Positions 31,600 to 43,679 of a stretch of DNA of 64,000 bases are shown here, piece by piece (the stretch's first letter is position 1; the number at the start of each line of letters is the position of its first letter). The notes under the pieces were generated by a model. That model was given only the letters and a program-made list of their open reading frames with translations, was not told where the DNA came from and did no database searches. Source of the DNA: Brachionus manjavacas (Eukaryota; Rotifera; Eurotatoria; Ploima; Brachionidae). The stretch covers positions 5,470,501-5,534,500 of the forward strand of contig JAHQIY010000001.1 of assembly GCA_019054805.1 (NCBI GenBank), written 5' to 3'. The position numbers and the translations under genes are program-made.

Positions 31600-32980
31600 T
31601 TAGACCTTAACAACCTCAGGCCAGTCGCTATATCGGATGTTTACGCGAATATATATGAAACACTAATTTTAAAAGAAATAGAAAGCACATATGTCGACAA
31701 AGACAAGCAGGTTGGTTTCAAGAAGAGATCATCATGTCCGCACGCGGTGTTCGTTCTAAACCACGCAATAAAACTAAAAAAATTTTTTGGTAAACATCTA
31801 TATGTGTGTGCAATAGACGCATCAAAAGCGTTTGATAAGGTAAATAGAGATCTACTGTGGTCAAAACTAATGAAGAAAAACATAAATACAGCTATAATCG
31901 TATCCATCATCAACTATTACAAGGAGTCACAAATGTTCGTGATGAATGGTGTAAAATGCTCGGACATATTCAAAACAACGGATGGAGTCAGACAAGGTGG
32001 ATCACTGTCACCTAAACTATTCGCCATTTACCTGGAAGATCTTATCGAACAAATTGAGGAAAACGAGGCTGGTTTAAATGCAGGAAGAATTAAGCTCGAC
32101 GTAATCGCCTACGCGGACGACGTACTATTGATTAGTACAACAAAGCTAAAATTACAATGCCAACTAAACATCGTTCAGGAATATGGCTTAAACAACTGTA
32201 TAAAATACAATCCAAGCAAAACAGTCTATATGGTATTTAATAGCAAGTTCAAAAGGAAATCAAAAGATTCAATGCTCGATCAATGGGAGGATGAGCTAGA
32301 GCTTGACGGCAGTGTGATCCACAGGGTGCCAAGCATGCGTTATCTAGGAGTCGAAATTAGCGAAGACGACCGGATAGCTGAACACTTAGAGAAACGCAGA
32401 CGGCTAGTTTTTCAATCGATTAGTAGGTTGAAAACAATTGGGCTCCACACTCATCATCTGCACCCCATAATGAAAGGTCAGCTATACAAGACCTACATAA
32501 GACCAATCCTCTTGTATGGTATCGAAGCGTTCCATCTAAACCAAGGAGATATAAATGGTCTCAAGCGTTTCGAAGGCAATGTAGTCAAAAAACTAATGGA
32601 AATATCAACCAGGTGTAGAACCAGAAAGCTCTTCAACGCCATGAATATTGAAACAACTGGGCATAAACTAGATCTTCTAAAAATAGACTTCTACTTAAGA
32701 TTGGATCAAAATTGTTTAACAAGGGTTTTACTAAAATATTTGGAGACAATTGACATCAAGGATGATATTGTGAGCGAGATATACAAAATAACAAACATAA
32801 TTGACTTTAACCCAGGCACGAACACAGCAGAAGCATGTGCAATGAAAAAATAAATGATAAAGGACGAAATAAGATGGAGAGAGAGGACGAGCAAGTGGGG
32901 GTGTTGAAGAAAATATTTGACTCGAAGGATCGTGGATCAATAGCGAAGAAAAGCTTTGAAATCTTAAAGTTCACTTAAAG
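31600..32980 (+). mobile_element. LINE-D: non-LTR reverse transcriptase, nearly intact, 5'-truncated
   Basis: An open frame runs from 31600 to a stop at 32851 (about 417 codons). Motifs in order: RPVAISDVYANIYE (first fingers motif), QVGFKKRSSCPH, AIDASKAFDKVNRDLLW, DGVRQGGSLSPKLFAIYLED, the catalytic IAYADDVLLIS, then RYLGVEISEDDR, and YKTYIRPILLYGIEAF. After the stop a +1-shifted frame gives VLKKIFDSKDRGSIAKKSF, so one or two changes separate it from a longer ORF. It is unrelated to LINE-A and LINE-B at the sequence level. No endonuclease is attached; the 5' end is cut at about 31600. Confidence 0.92.
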
Positions 32981-33118
32981 AAATCTCAAACTTATATTTA
33001 TTTTTATTTTTTAATACTATACATAAAATAGCTCTAATTTTTTTTATATTTCTTTTTATGCAATTTTTCAAACTCTTTTTTTTTTTAAACTTGTTTTTCA
33101 CAATTCTGCGGTATTCTG

Positions 33119-33148
33119 CTGTTAAATAAAGCACGCTTTATTTAACAG
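33119..33148. repeat. perfect 30-bp palindrome downstream of LINE-D
   Basis: CTGTTAAATAAAGC, two central bases AC, then the exact inverse GCTTTATTTAACAG. Lies about 140 bases after the LINE-D coding end, next to a GC-rich GCGCGCTAGCATTGG string; could be the 3' structure of LINE-D. Confidence 0.75.
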
Positions 33149-33400
33149 CGCGCTAGCATTGGTCGACTGACGGCCTTAAACTTAAAAGAATAAAAAAAAA
33201 TACATTTTAATTGTATGCAAAAAGAAAATTGCAGAGTTTTTTGCAGACTTGCATTTTCGGATTAAGCACAAAACTAAATAATCTTTTTTAGTAAAAAAGC
33301 AATTCAAGTTTTTCTGAATTAAAACGATGGAATTGAAACAAACTTCATAACCACAAACAAGCAAACTTGTTCAACTTGAAAAGATAATGATAAAGTTACC

Positions 33401-33557
33401 ACTTTTGATTTTTTTAAAAATGGAAAAATTATTTCGATGTTTATTTTTTGTTCATTAAACAAAAATAAAATAATTCATTATTTCGAATGAATTGATTCAA
33501 AAATTCAATTCATTAATCTTATTGAAATAATTTTTCCATTTAAAAAAAATCAAAAGT
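33401..33557. mobile_element. foldback MITE
   Basis: Arms ACTTTTGATTTTTTTAAA (33401 on) and the inverse (ending 33557) share TGGAAAAATTATTTCGAT-like sequence over about 38 bases with few differences. The centre also folds (AATTCATTAT...AATTCATTAAT). No clear target duplication. Confidence 0.65.
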
Positions 33558-33569
33558 TAGTTAAAAAAA

Positions 33570-35300
33570 ATTCAAGCCTTCTAATAAAATTGAAATATGA
33601 AAGAAACTCTTATTTTCTCATGCTGATTTTTTAAATCTAGATCTTTCTACCATATCAACATTTAAAATTTTATCTTTGCCACGACTTAATCATTATACCT
33701 AGGTAAATATTAATAGATTTTATATTTAGTATTGATTTTATTTTTTATTCAAATATAGGACATGTCATTTTTAAATTTATTTATTTTATTTCTAATATTT
33801 TAGTTTATATTTTAATAAATATAAAAAATAATGATTATATGAAGGAGATTTGTCGAATATAAAAATCTATTGTGTAATTAATACCTTATAGTGAAATAAA
33901 ACACTAGTTTCTCAGTCATCTAGCATTAATTTTACAATTCCGTGAATAATTTAATGAATTGTTAAACATACTGATGATTAATTGCATTTTTCTTTTTTTT
34001 TACTTTTATTTTGAGAAATAAAAAAATATTCAAACAAATAATTACGTTTTTCAATTAACCGCCCTTAAAAAATTTTCTTTGATAAAAAGCAATCAAACCA
34101 AATGAAAAACCTTTAAAACCAAACCATAACATCTTAAAATTCAATTCATTTATTTATTTGTAATATTTTATTTATTTTATTATTTTTACTATTTATTTGT
34201 AATATTTTATTTATTTTATTATTTTTACTATTTATTTTTACTATTTTATTTGTTTTATGGATCTTTAGAACCATACTGATACACAAATAAATAATATCAT
34301 TTCTTAATAAGTCTTAAAGAAAAGAAAAATTGGATTCCAAACTTCCTAGATAACATCCTTTAAAAAAAAAACAATGAACAGGATAATCATTTGCTTGCCA
34401 AATTTTCTTTTAATGAAAAAACATCACTTAGTTAAGTAAAAGTTTGGAATACTTTCCATTTGTTATTTATTTTTTATAAGCATAAACATAATTTGGTTAA
34501 TTTCAATAATACTGTAGTCTTCAATTTATTGATAATTTGATTTTATTCGGTAAGAATAATTTATTAACTCTCATTCAAATCTTTTTTTAATTTTTTAGTT
34601 TTTAGTCAAATTTAGTTTTGAAGCTTTTTCGTAATTTCGTAATTTTTATGCTTTCCATGCAAATAACACTAAACAGATGCGAATAGTTGACAATTTCTCC
34701 TCTGAGATTCAAAAATAAGCTTTTAATTTAATTAATTTTTTTTGATAGGGCTAATTTTGTCAATATCATTAAATCTTTGATGTATAAAACTTATTGTTTG
34801 TAAATTATGAATTAATACATTGCCTATGATTTCATAAAAAATATGTGTAATTTTGTGAAACAATAAACTTACAAAAATTTGACAAATTTTCTTCAAAAAT
34901 TAAAAAAAAAAATAACAAAAATTAAGTTCCTAAACTTAATTGTAAACATACCTTATCGATAACTTTTAAAAAAAAATTATTTCAAAATTTTCTTATATTT
35001 TTGAATTAAAATTCAGGAAAAACGGTAAATTAAGTTTTGAATTAAACAAAGGAAAGTGAAAAATGTCGTTTTTTTGCAAAAAATTAATAAAAATCCTTTT
35101 TTTTTGCTTCTACTGTTTAAGAATTTTTAAAATGAAAAACCTTTAAAACCGCTTAAAGAATTAAACAACAAGTGGAAACAACAAGTGAAGAGCGACGTAT
35201 GAAACATAATACTAAATTTAATTTCATTCTGGTTTAAATCTTCTCTACGCTATCTTTTATTTACATAATACAATTCAATTACCCCTCTTTCCAAATATAT
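33570..35300. other. AT-rich spacer, TTTTA-rich, one worn LINE tail
   Basis: A tandem duplication of about 46 bases (ATTTATTTGTAATATTTTATTT...) lies at 34150-34232, followed by GATCTTTAGAACCATACTG and an AAATAAAT tail (34258-34295), which resembles a LINE-A 3' end. No gene is recognised. Confidence 0.4.
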
Positions 35301-35309
35301 AATTAAATG

Positions 35310-37840
35310 TTAAACGACTCACCACGAGCAAGTCTTCAGTTTACATATCAATTTACACCAATCTTTGAATCAATTTAAAAAGCGAGACGTCTTCTAGATT
35401 TAAAACTAGAAGATTGTATACCTTTTACCAATATTAAGGATCTTACATCAGCAGAGACTGGGGATGATAGAAACACTAATGTTGAAAATATCAATTATCC
35501 GACCTTTTTTAAAAAGGAAAAACATTTCAAAAATACCCTAGATCTTGTTATAACAGAATCCAGAGATCATAAAAACAAATCCACCACTCGGTGATGTAAA
35601 ACAAGGACATATAATGCTAACATGGAACTTCAAATTATGCTCGAACGTGAAGAAAACCAAATACTCATCAAAAAATCTAAATCATTATAAAGAAAATTTC
35701 TTAGGCATAAAAAATGAGTTGGCTCATCAGGACTGAGCTAAAATTTTTGAGAATATGGACGCAAGTTAAATGTATGATGTATTTACAGAAGAATTAAATT
35801 GGATACCATTGCACAATTCTCCAAATAAAAGCTTAAGAAAAACAGAACAAGGCCGAAGTGGTTTAACACTGAAATCAAGCAGATGGTTAAACAAAAAACA
35901 AGCTTTGGTATAATTTCAAGGTGAAAAATTTTAAAAATAATCTTTTGTTTTTATAATATAAAAAATCTAGAAAAACGATCGAAAGCAATAAGAAAAGCTG
36001 TTCATGACTTCTAGTTTTTCTTAGCAAAACAGGCAAAAAAGAAATCGAAACTTATTTACAACTACATAAATAGTAAGAGAAAAATTAGAAGTCAGCTTGA
36101 TGTTTTTGAAGTTGAGGGAAAATTAATTTCAGAAAGAAAAGATTTAGCGAAAATAATAAATGACTATTTTAAATCAGTTTTCAACTTGCCGAGTGAAATC
36201 GAGAGCGATTTGCACTTTCCTAAAAGAACAGTCAGATTGCTGAGGTTGAACCCCGACGTCTCTTTAAGCCAGACAAAATTGAGGGATATCTGTCCTATTT
36301 AAACCCTAAAAAATCTCCTGGACCAGATAGAATGCATCCATTGCTCCTTAAAAATTGCTTTAAAGAAATTTTATGCGTACTTTCAATAATATTTATAAAA
36401 TCATTAAATGAGAGTGCATTACCATAATTATGGAAGAAAGCAAATCAATCTCGTATACATAAAAGTGGATCAAATATGGGCATTAAAAATTATAGACCGG
36501 TTCACTAACTTCAATAGTCGGCAAGGTAATGGAAAGAATGCTTAGGGGTGAGATAATGAACTTTTTACAAGAATACAATTTAATCTCTAATAAACAGCAT
36601 GGGTTTCTTCCTTAAAAATCATGTGCAACAAGCTTATTAGAGTTCATTGATAAAGCAACTTATGAATATGAAAAAGACAAAAATGTTGACATCATGTATA
36701 CTGACTTCTCAAAGGCTTTTGATTAAGTTCATCATAAAAAATTGATAATAAAACTTGAATCATATGGTATAAATGGTAAACTTCTAAGCTGGATTGAGTC
36801 GTTTTTGATTGGACGGGTACAAAGAATTTTTTTAGGTAATGATGCATCCAAATGGGAGGGAGCTACAAGCGGAGTACCACAAGGATCCTTACTTGGTCCA
36901 ATCTTATTTATAATTTATATCAATGATCTCCTTGAGAGCTTCAACAGTTTCTGTCTTGGAAACGCTGATGACTTAAAATTAATTGGTCTCTCCGAAATCT
37001 CGAACGTAAGATCATTAGAACTCAGAAAGACCTCAATCTTCTAATGGAATGGTGAGAAAATTGGTCATCAAAAATCTAAACCTGAACAAATGTAAAGCAA
37101 TGTATCTAGGAAAGAGAAAAGAAAAAGCAAATACTTATTATGAAATCAAAATATTCTCATTTCCTAGAGGAGATAACAGAAATAAAGGATTTGGGTATTT
37201 TTATTACAAATGATCTGAAATGGAATAAACAATGTACTGTAGCAACTATGAAAGCTAACCGAATACTGTGTCAAATTGGAAATTCTTTTAAGAACCTTAC
37301 CCGAGAATCATTAAGACTTCTCTATCACTTGTGAGGCCCCATCTGGAGTATGCAGTAGGAACCTGTAGTCCGTATTTAAAAAAAGACATTATAATTCTTG
37401 AAAAAGTGCAAAGAAGAGCGACAAAACTGATTGATTCTACCGGAACCAAGTCTTATGAAGACAGATTGAAATACTTTAATCTAATGAAACTTGAAAATTT
37501 TTGGTATAGGGGAGACTTAATTCAAATATAAAAAAATTTTAAATATTTTGAAAAAGTATCGTTAACAAATGGTATCAATTTCGCTTGTGGTGTAAAATAC
37601 CTAAGAAGATCACATGACAATAGATTTGTCCGAGAAATAAATCGCAGAGACTCTTTAATATTATTTTTTAAAATATCGCTGTGTAAAATTATGGAACAAT
37701 TTATCAGTTAATGCTGTTAGTACGCAAACAATAAATAGCTCCAAAGCAGTCATTGACAATGAAGTTTTTGGAATGGTTAAGTCTACCAAAGCCTTAGTTT
37801 ATAAGGCTAAACGCTTTCAAGCGCTACTACTACTACTATA
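35310..37840 (+). mobile_element. LINE-B copy 3: endonuclease end to (CTA)n tail, inactivated
   Basis: Plus strand, with stops and shifts. Endonuclease end: NTLDLVITESRDHKNK (about 35535-35590). Linker and first RT motifs: SPGPDRMHPLLLKNCF (36315-36360), NYRPVH-like (36490), KSCATSLLEFI (36618-36650), YTDFSKAFD (36698-36724). From 36742: SGVPQGSLLGPILFIIYIND then GNADDLKLIG, so the catalytic YADD has become NADD. Thumb: IKDLGIFITNDLKWN, SLVRPHLEYAV-like at 37330, EKVQRRATKL. It ends with a 7-bp hairpin (37790-37808), a 5-bp hairpin (37812-37823) and CTA repeats (37824-37839). Confidence 0.9.
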
Positions 37841-38047
37841 TAGCTCTTACGTCAAAGTATTATAATATAGATACTGGAACAAATAGATAAAATAAGTAAA
37901 TTTGAAGATAATTTCTAATAAAAAATTTCTTCTTAAGAAGATTAATTTAATTAAATAAATAAGAAAATTACAGCAAGCTTGAAAATTTTTTTTAAGAAAT
38001 TACTTCAAGTTGACCAAGATTGGTTCATTAATTTACATTTGTCCCTT

Positions 38048-38185
38048 TTCTGTTCTAGCGGATAATGGGGAGGCACTCATCTCCTTTTCAAATGTTAACC
38101 TTGCTGATAAACGGCTCCGATCTGACACAGAGGTTCCTGCATAAAGTTGATCATCTACACCGCAATTATTACCAAGACTAAACCG
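38048..38185 (+). repeat. dispersed repeat, copy 2 (GGCTCCGATCTGA family)
   Basis: Plus-strand match to the minus-strand repeat at 20401-20530: GGGGAGGCACTCATCT, GGCTCCGATCTGA, GTTGATCATCTACACCG, AATTATTACC. This copy has about 20 extra bases after GATCTGA. Confidence 0.5.
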
Positions 38186-38189
38186 AAAA

Positions 38190-40473
38190 GGTTTTAATTA
38201 GGTATATTTCTTGACACATTCATTCAAACCCCAGAATCAGGTGAAGTATTAATGATACAAAAAATGACTTCGATTGAATGACTGAAATTTACCCGGAACA
38301 TTGTTGTCTATTCGAAATTTTAATTGTCTTCAAAGATGGACTAAGTAACTGGCTATTAAGGAACATAACCTATTAAGCACTATTTAAATTTAATTTATTC
38401 TTCAAAAATCTACTAGTACTGCAAAAAAAGGTATTCTTGATTTTTTCAACAAATCTAGTCGATTGCTAATAAATTATTATGATTTTTAATTTTTTTTCCT
38501 TTCATTCAAAATCTTTATGAAAATTTTAGTAAAAATAAGAAAATTTTATTTTGAATTCGTTCATAAGCTTATCTGTCATTTTACACACTTAAAAATTTTA
38601 ACAAAAAGCTTTTTTAATTTGAACGAGCTATTGCCCGATACAGATACACAAAAAAACTTTAAAGTGTTTTATTGCATTTATTTAAAACTGATGATGTGCC
38701 AGAAGATTCTTCTAATCGAAAAAATACGACATTTATCCTTGTTATGTTTAAATTAATGATCAAAACTAAATTGTTTTAATTAAATTTTAGTTTAAAATAA
38801 AGACCTATGTTATAAACTCTGGATAGTTGAGCTTTTGAGCAATAAAAAATGACTTTATAAATTAAAAATTTAAAAGCTTTTAAACTTAATAATATTATAA
38901 AATTGCGCAATTAATTGAGTTTGCAGTTCAAATTTCAAATAAAAGAATTGAAAAAACTTTAAAAAAACAGTACAGGTATTAATGTTGTACTCTAAATTTT
39001 TTCAAAGAGACGCTTAGTCTTAATTCTGAAGAACTAATTTTACTTATCAAACCATCACTTTGGCTTCGACCTTTTGAATAAATATCAAAAGTTTATAATC
39101 ATTTTATTTACAGTGCCTTTAAATCATGTAAACAAGACAATCATTGAAAAAATATATGACTTGAAATAACAAAAGCTGTGCTCCTCACCTGTTCCATTCA
39201 AAGTTACCTTCTAATGAATCGAGGAATAAAGAATAAATATTCTTAAGTAAACAAAATTCAATCGGTTTTGGAAAAAAGCTAAAAAATATGATTATTTGAT
39301 TGTTCAAGCTCAAAATAAAAAAAATAATAAAAAAAAATTTGAATTTTTTTTTTTTTGTTATTTAAACTATTTATTAAAAAAAAAATTAATTTTTATGCTG
39401 ATAAAAATTAAAATTAATGGACTGCTAAATGTGTTCGGATATATTAAAACAAGAATGACTTAGGATATTTTTTAGACAAAAATTTAATTCAATTTAGCTT
39501 TAAAAAAAAACAAGATTTGGTAATCATCGAGCATTGCATAATAAAAAAAAATTATTTGATTCCTTATGATTTGTGATTCTTAAACAATTAATTACTGAAT
39601 TAGTTTGTAAAAATAGAATTTGAAAAAAATTTAGAAACTTTAATGCTGGCTTAAATAAAAATTATCAAAAATTTTAGAGGACATTCGTAATAATTTTCAA
39701 TACAATCAATTATCGATTTAATAAATGAATTAATTTTAAAGATTATGTAATTTTAAATTTATTTTATAATTTTTTTAAAAATTTTTTAAAACGATTTTTT
39801 AATTTTTCATTTTTAATGTCCTGAAAAAAATATTTTTTTTAAAAAGACTAATTAAATATTTATTAAATAAATAAATTTTCTTAATAAATAAGACATGATT
39901 TTAAGCTTAAATATTGATAAAAAGTAAATTTAAATTAAAAAATATCCATTTGGAATTTTAATGAACTGAAAGACAAAATGAAAATCAATAATTTCTATAA
40001 AATCTATTCAAATTTTTTTTTTTTTAATTCCAAAAATATTTAAATATTATTTTAGCTAAAAAAACGCTTTTTTAAACCTAAATCCACATTTTGATATTTC
40101 TTCAGTGATCAAATTTGTTCATTTCCAAACAAGATAAATTAATCATTAAAATAACTATCATATTTGACATTTCAATTTTATTGAAATTTTATATGATTTT
40201 TCCTAATAACTTTTATTGAATTTATCTTTAATTTTTTTATCTAAATTAAAAAATTGCTTCACTTGGCTCTTGTTTATTCATAAATATAATTTTTAAAATA
40301 AAATTATATTTTTTTGATTCTTTTTAGCTTAAAAAATAACCGAATAATTAAGAATACTGAAATTAGTTTTGCTTATTTGAAAAATTTTTGCTTAACATTT
40401 AAGAGCAAACATTCTTTTATAGTCTTTATTATTTAAAATAACCCGGAGCAACAAAAAATATAATAGTACCAGG
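38190..40473. other. AT-rich spacer with one worn LINE-like tail
   Basis: ACGAGCTATTGCCCGATACAG followed by an A-rich run (38624-38660, plus) looks like a decayed LINE-A terminal hairpin. Otherwise nothing recognised. Confidence 0.35.
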
Positions 40474-40915
40474 CAGAGTTGTTTAAAAGTCAATCAACTT
40501 TTCTAATATTAGTAATCATAAATTAATAGAAAAATTTCTCGAATTAAATGATTTAAAGTGGAATAAATTACAAAAGCCCAAAATTCCCATCACGTTATTT
40601 TCACAAGGCACTTGGGTTGTTTAAGAGTTACACTCTCAAGTCCAAGAACAGACTTTTTTTTTTCAAACTCCAAGCAAAAGACTTTTTTTTTTTAGTCTGG
40701 CCACATGAAATTTTTACTGTTCCAGGTAGTTATTTTGGCGGCCTAGTTGTTACAGTCACTAAAATAAAAGTCCAATTCAGGACTTAAAAAAAAAGTATGT
40801 TCTTGGACTTGAGAATTGTGACCATTAGACAACCCTAGTGCCTAGTGAAACTTAAAATAACGTGATGGGAATTTTAGTCTTTTCCACTTCAAATCATTTA
40901 ATTCGAGAAATTTTT
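40474..40915. mobile_element. large foldback element with a CAGAGTTG-family end
   Basis: Inverted arms of about 175-190 bases (left 40530-40705, right 40740-40915, imperfect) share TTTCTCGAATTAAATGATTT, AATTCCCATCACGTTATTTT, GGCACT, GGGTTGT and TCTCAAGTCCAAGAACA. The left outer edge, 40474, starts CAGAGTTGTTTAAAAGTC, the end motif of the MITE at 3327; no matching right end was found. Inside the arms, GGGTTGTTTAAGAGT resembles the same motif, which suggests one MITE inserted in, or grew from, a relative. Confidence 0.65.
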
Positions 40916-40919
40916 AAAA

Positions 40920-43550
40920 AACCGATCATAATTATATAGCCGATTTAGTCCAGAAATATCAATCTTTAGAATTAACACTGTTTTTTGGAGTTTTTAAAAA
41001 TTTTTGGAAAAAAATAATTATTTTGGTTTCATTTGACATTTATAATTCTTATTATAGAGAATATGGTCGAGTTTGCTTGATCTCCGTAAAAATTTATTAA
41101 AAACAGTGACAGTGAAAAAAATTATAAAATTTTTAAAATAAAGCTCATCTTTAAAAGATCTTAAATATTAAAGAAATTTTTTTTGAATTTAAACAGATAA
41201 TCAAAAAATAATTGATCTAATATAATAACGGATTTTTTCAAATTCATCTACTAATCCTTAAAACCATTGATGAATAATCATTGAAAAAATAAAAAAAAAA
41301 AGTAATGTAATTAATTTGTTCCAAATAATTTTAAATAGAAAGCGATCTACTTAGAAATCACAATTCTGAATTGTTAACGGGAAATTGGACTTCGAAATAT
41401 TTTGTTAGTTTAATCTTTTTATCATCTAATTTTTTCTTTACAATATTTAAAAATTAAACCTAATAAATAAAATTCAAAAGTATTTTAGGAGAGCCTTGGG
41501 GTGGAACTTAGAAAATTCGAAATAAATTAAGCATAAAAAAATAGATGAAAAATTGATATTATTTGAAGATTTCTTCAGTAGAAAAAACGTATGAATTTCT
41601 TTATTTTTTATTTGAAAATATTAATAATATAATTAGTATTATTTTGAAAATTTCTTTATTATATAAAACAAAAGACCCTCCTTCAGACTTAAATACAAAA
41701 ATTATAGAGAAATTAATTCTTTCGAAATACATTTTTAGATAAATTTAAAAATCTTAATTCAAACTTATTTGACATTTTCGAATTTTTTTTATTTTTTTTA
41801 AAGGTCTCAAAATTTGAAATAGCAGCTTAAAGGAAGGACTAAGTGTCCATTCCAACCGACCAAGGCATCGCCTAAATTATTTTTTAAAAAATAAATAAAT
41901 TACAGAGAAAATAAACATTATGGATACACTTGGAAAGATATCACGTGAATACGTGTTCAAATGGATTAAAAGTACAATGCATTATGTACTAGATACATAT
42001 GCTCTGTAGAAGTAATAATTAGTTCAATCCTTTTCAGATGCAGCCCTTTTGAGAAATTAATGGTGATAAAAGATAGTGAAAAATACAATTTTAAAAATCA
42101 TTATATAAGATCTAAAAATAGTTTTAAAAGCAAGGGTTAAAAAAGAAAGTTTTGATATATGTAAATCTAAAAAAATCACGCCTTTTAAAATCTATGACGG
42201 TAAATGGTAGTGGTCTAAATTAATAAACGATTAATAAATGATGAGCTTGTCTAGTTTATACTCGTGTAAGATCAGGAGAGTTTTGAATTAAAAGAAATGG
42301 AATGATTCTTTTAAAATAGAGCCATATGAGGTTGTTAAGTTAAAAACGGTTTAACTAAGGTCAAATTAACAGAATTTTTCGGAAAATTTAACATCTAAGT
42401 GGTTAAAATGAGCACTGCTCAGTTTCTTAATTTATTCGGAACAGAATATATTTAACCTAAATAGAGTTGGTTATTGATTGCCTTAAGCAGCTGCTTTTTT
42501 GCTTGGTTTTTATAGTTGTACTAAAAGCTAATTTATTTTTTAACAATAAGCTATTAAAACAAAAAAATTATTTGTTTCATAATTTTGCTGCAATTTAGGT
42601 AAATTCCAAGGAAATAAACACTAAATAAATTCATTTAAAAAATGGAACTATTCAAATGCTAATCTGAAAAAAATTCAAATTTTTAAATTCGTGAAAAAAA
42701 ATCAATTTTTAATATTTTTGAATGGTCTTAGTTACTCCAGGTAGAATTTTTAAACAAAAACAAAAAAGGTCATCTAAAAAACATAATTGTAATAGAAAAT
42801 TTCCTAAAAAAATACAGTCTAAATTTGAAAAATTAAAAATGAATGAATCTGTAAAAATTAGGATGACATGCAAATGTTTTAATGATTCAGAAAAAAATCT
42901 ATCTTTTGAAAATTAATTTAATTTTCTGTTATTGCATGTCACATTTTTTAATCAGACTTTTTTAGTAAAAAAAGGATTGATTTTGTTAAATTGATTTTTC
43001 AGCTGTAAAATCTCCACGGAGATTTAAAAACAAATTAATTTTAAACTTATTGATTCTAAAATGTTCATTTAAACAGCGCTAAAAAAACTGAATCGACTAA
43101 CCAGTATCTTAAAATGTAAATTGATAAATTTATGCTAATTTCGGTATTTTTAAATCGATATTCAAATAAATTGAACATTTTTGGCTGTTAATAAAATTAT
43201 AATCAAAAATTGGAAACTTTTTATATCGAGAAGCCTATTTTCACAAAAAAATATTAAATACATCTCGGAAATTTTAAAACGAAGCCATATTTCGTACCAA
43301 TAAACAAGCTGTTATTAAAAAAAATGTATGCAAATTTTGAAGTTGATTTCTCGAATTTTTTTTATGAATATTTTATATTTTAGAATAACATTCAAGTTTG
43401 ACAAAAATTCGCTAAATAAATTTTTTTAATAACAGAAAAAATATTCACCTTTTTATCCTTAAGAGTTTTATACTATTTTTTTAGTAATTAATTTTACTTT
43501 TTGACAGGTGTAATACATTTTTAAGTATTGCTAGTTTCTGAAAATAAGCG
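40920..43550. other. AT-rich spacer, weak retroelement hint
   Basis: At 42040-42360 short plus-strand pieces (SPFEKLMVIKDSE; WNDSFKIEPYEVVKLK) have the flavour of an LTR-retrotransposon integrase end, but they are separated by many stops. The 64-codon basic frame at 42722-42916 has no recognised similarity. Nothing firm. Confidence 0.25.
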
Positions 43551-43554
43551 GAAA

Positions 43555-43675
43555 ATTTTAGATAGTAATTACACATTGGCATCGGATATTCGTCAAATCT
43601 TAATTCCTCTTTTTATTCTTCAACCATTCTGACAATCATTGGTACAGAATGAGTCCTTTCCTTCCATATTAGGCT
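43555..43675 (-). mobile_element. very old LINE-A 3' fragment
   Basis: TAGTAATTACACATTGG, then CTTCAACCATTCTGACAATC and TTGGTACAGAATGAG align with the LINE-A 3' coding end at 54285-54385 and 53335-53420 with many differences. Confidence 0.55.
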
Positions 43676-43679
43676 AAAA

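Noticed and set aside
42040-42400. LTR-retrotransposon integrase end
   Set aside because: Only two short, stop-broken pieces of weak similarity; no polymerase, protease or LTR seen.
42722-42916. 64-codon basic open frame
   Set aside because: Lys/Asn-rich as expected from A-rich DNA; no known domain or splice context.
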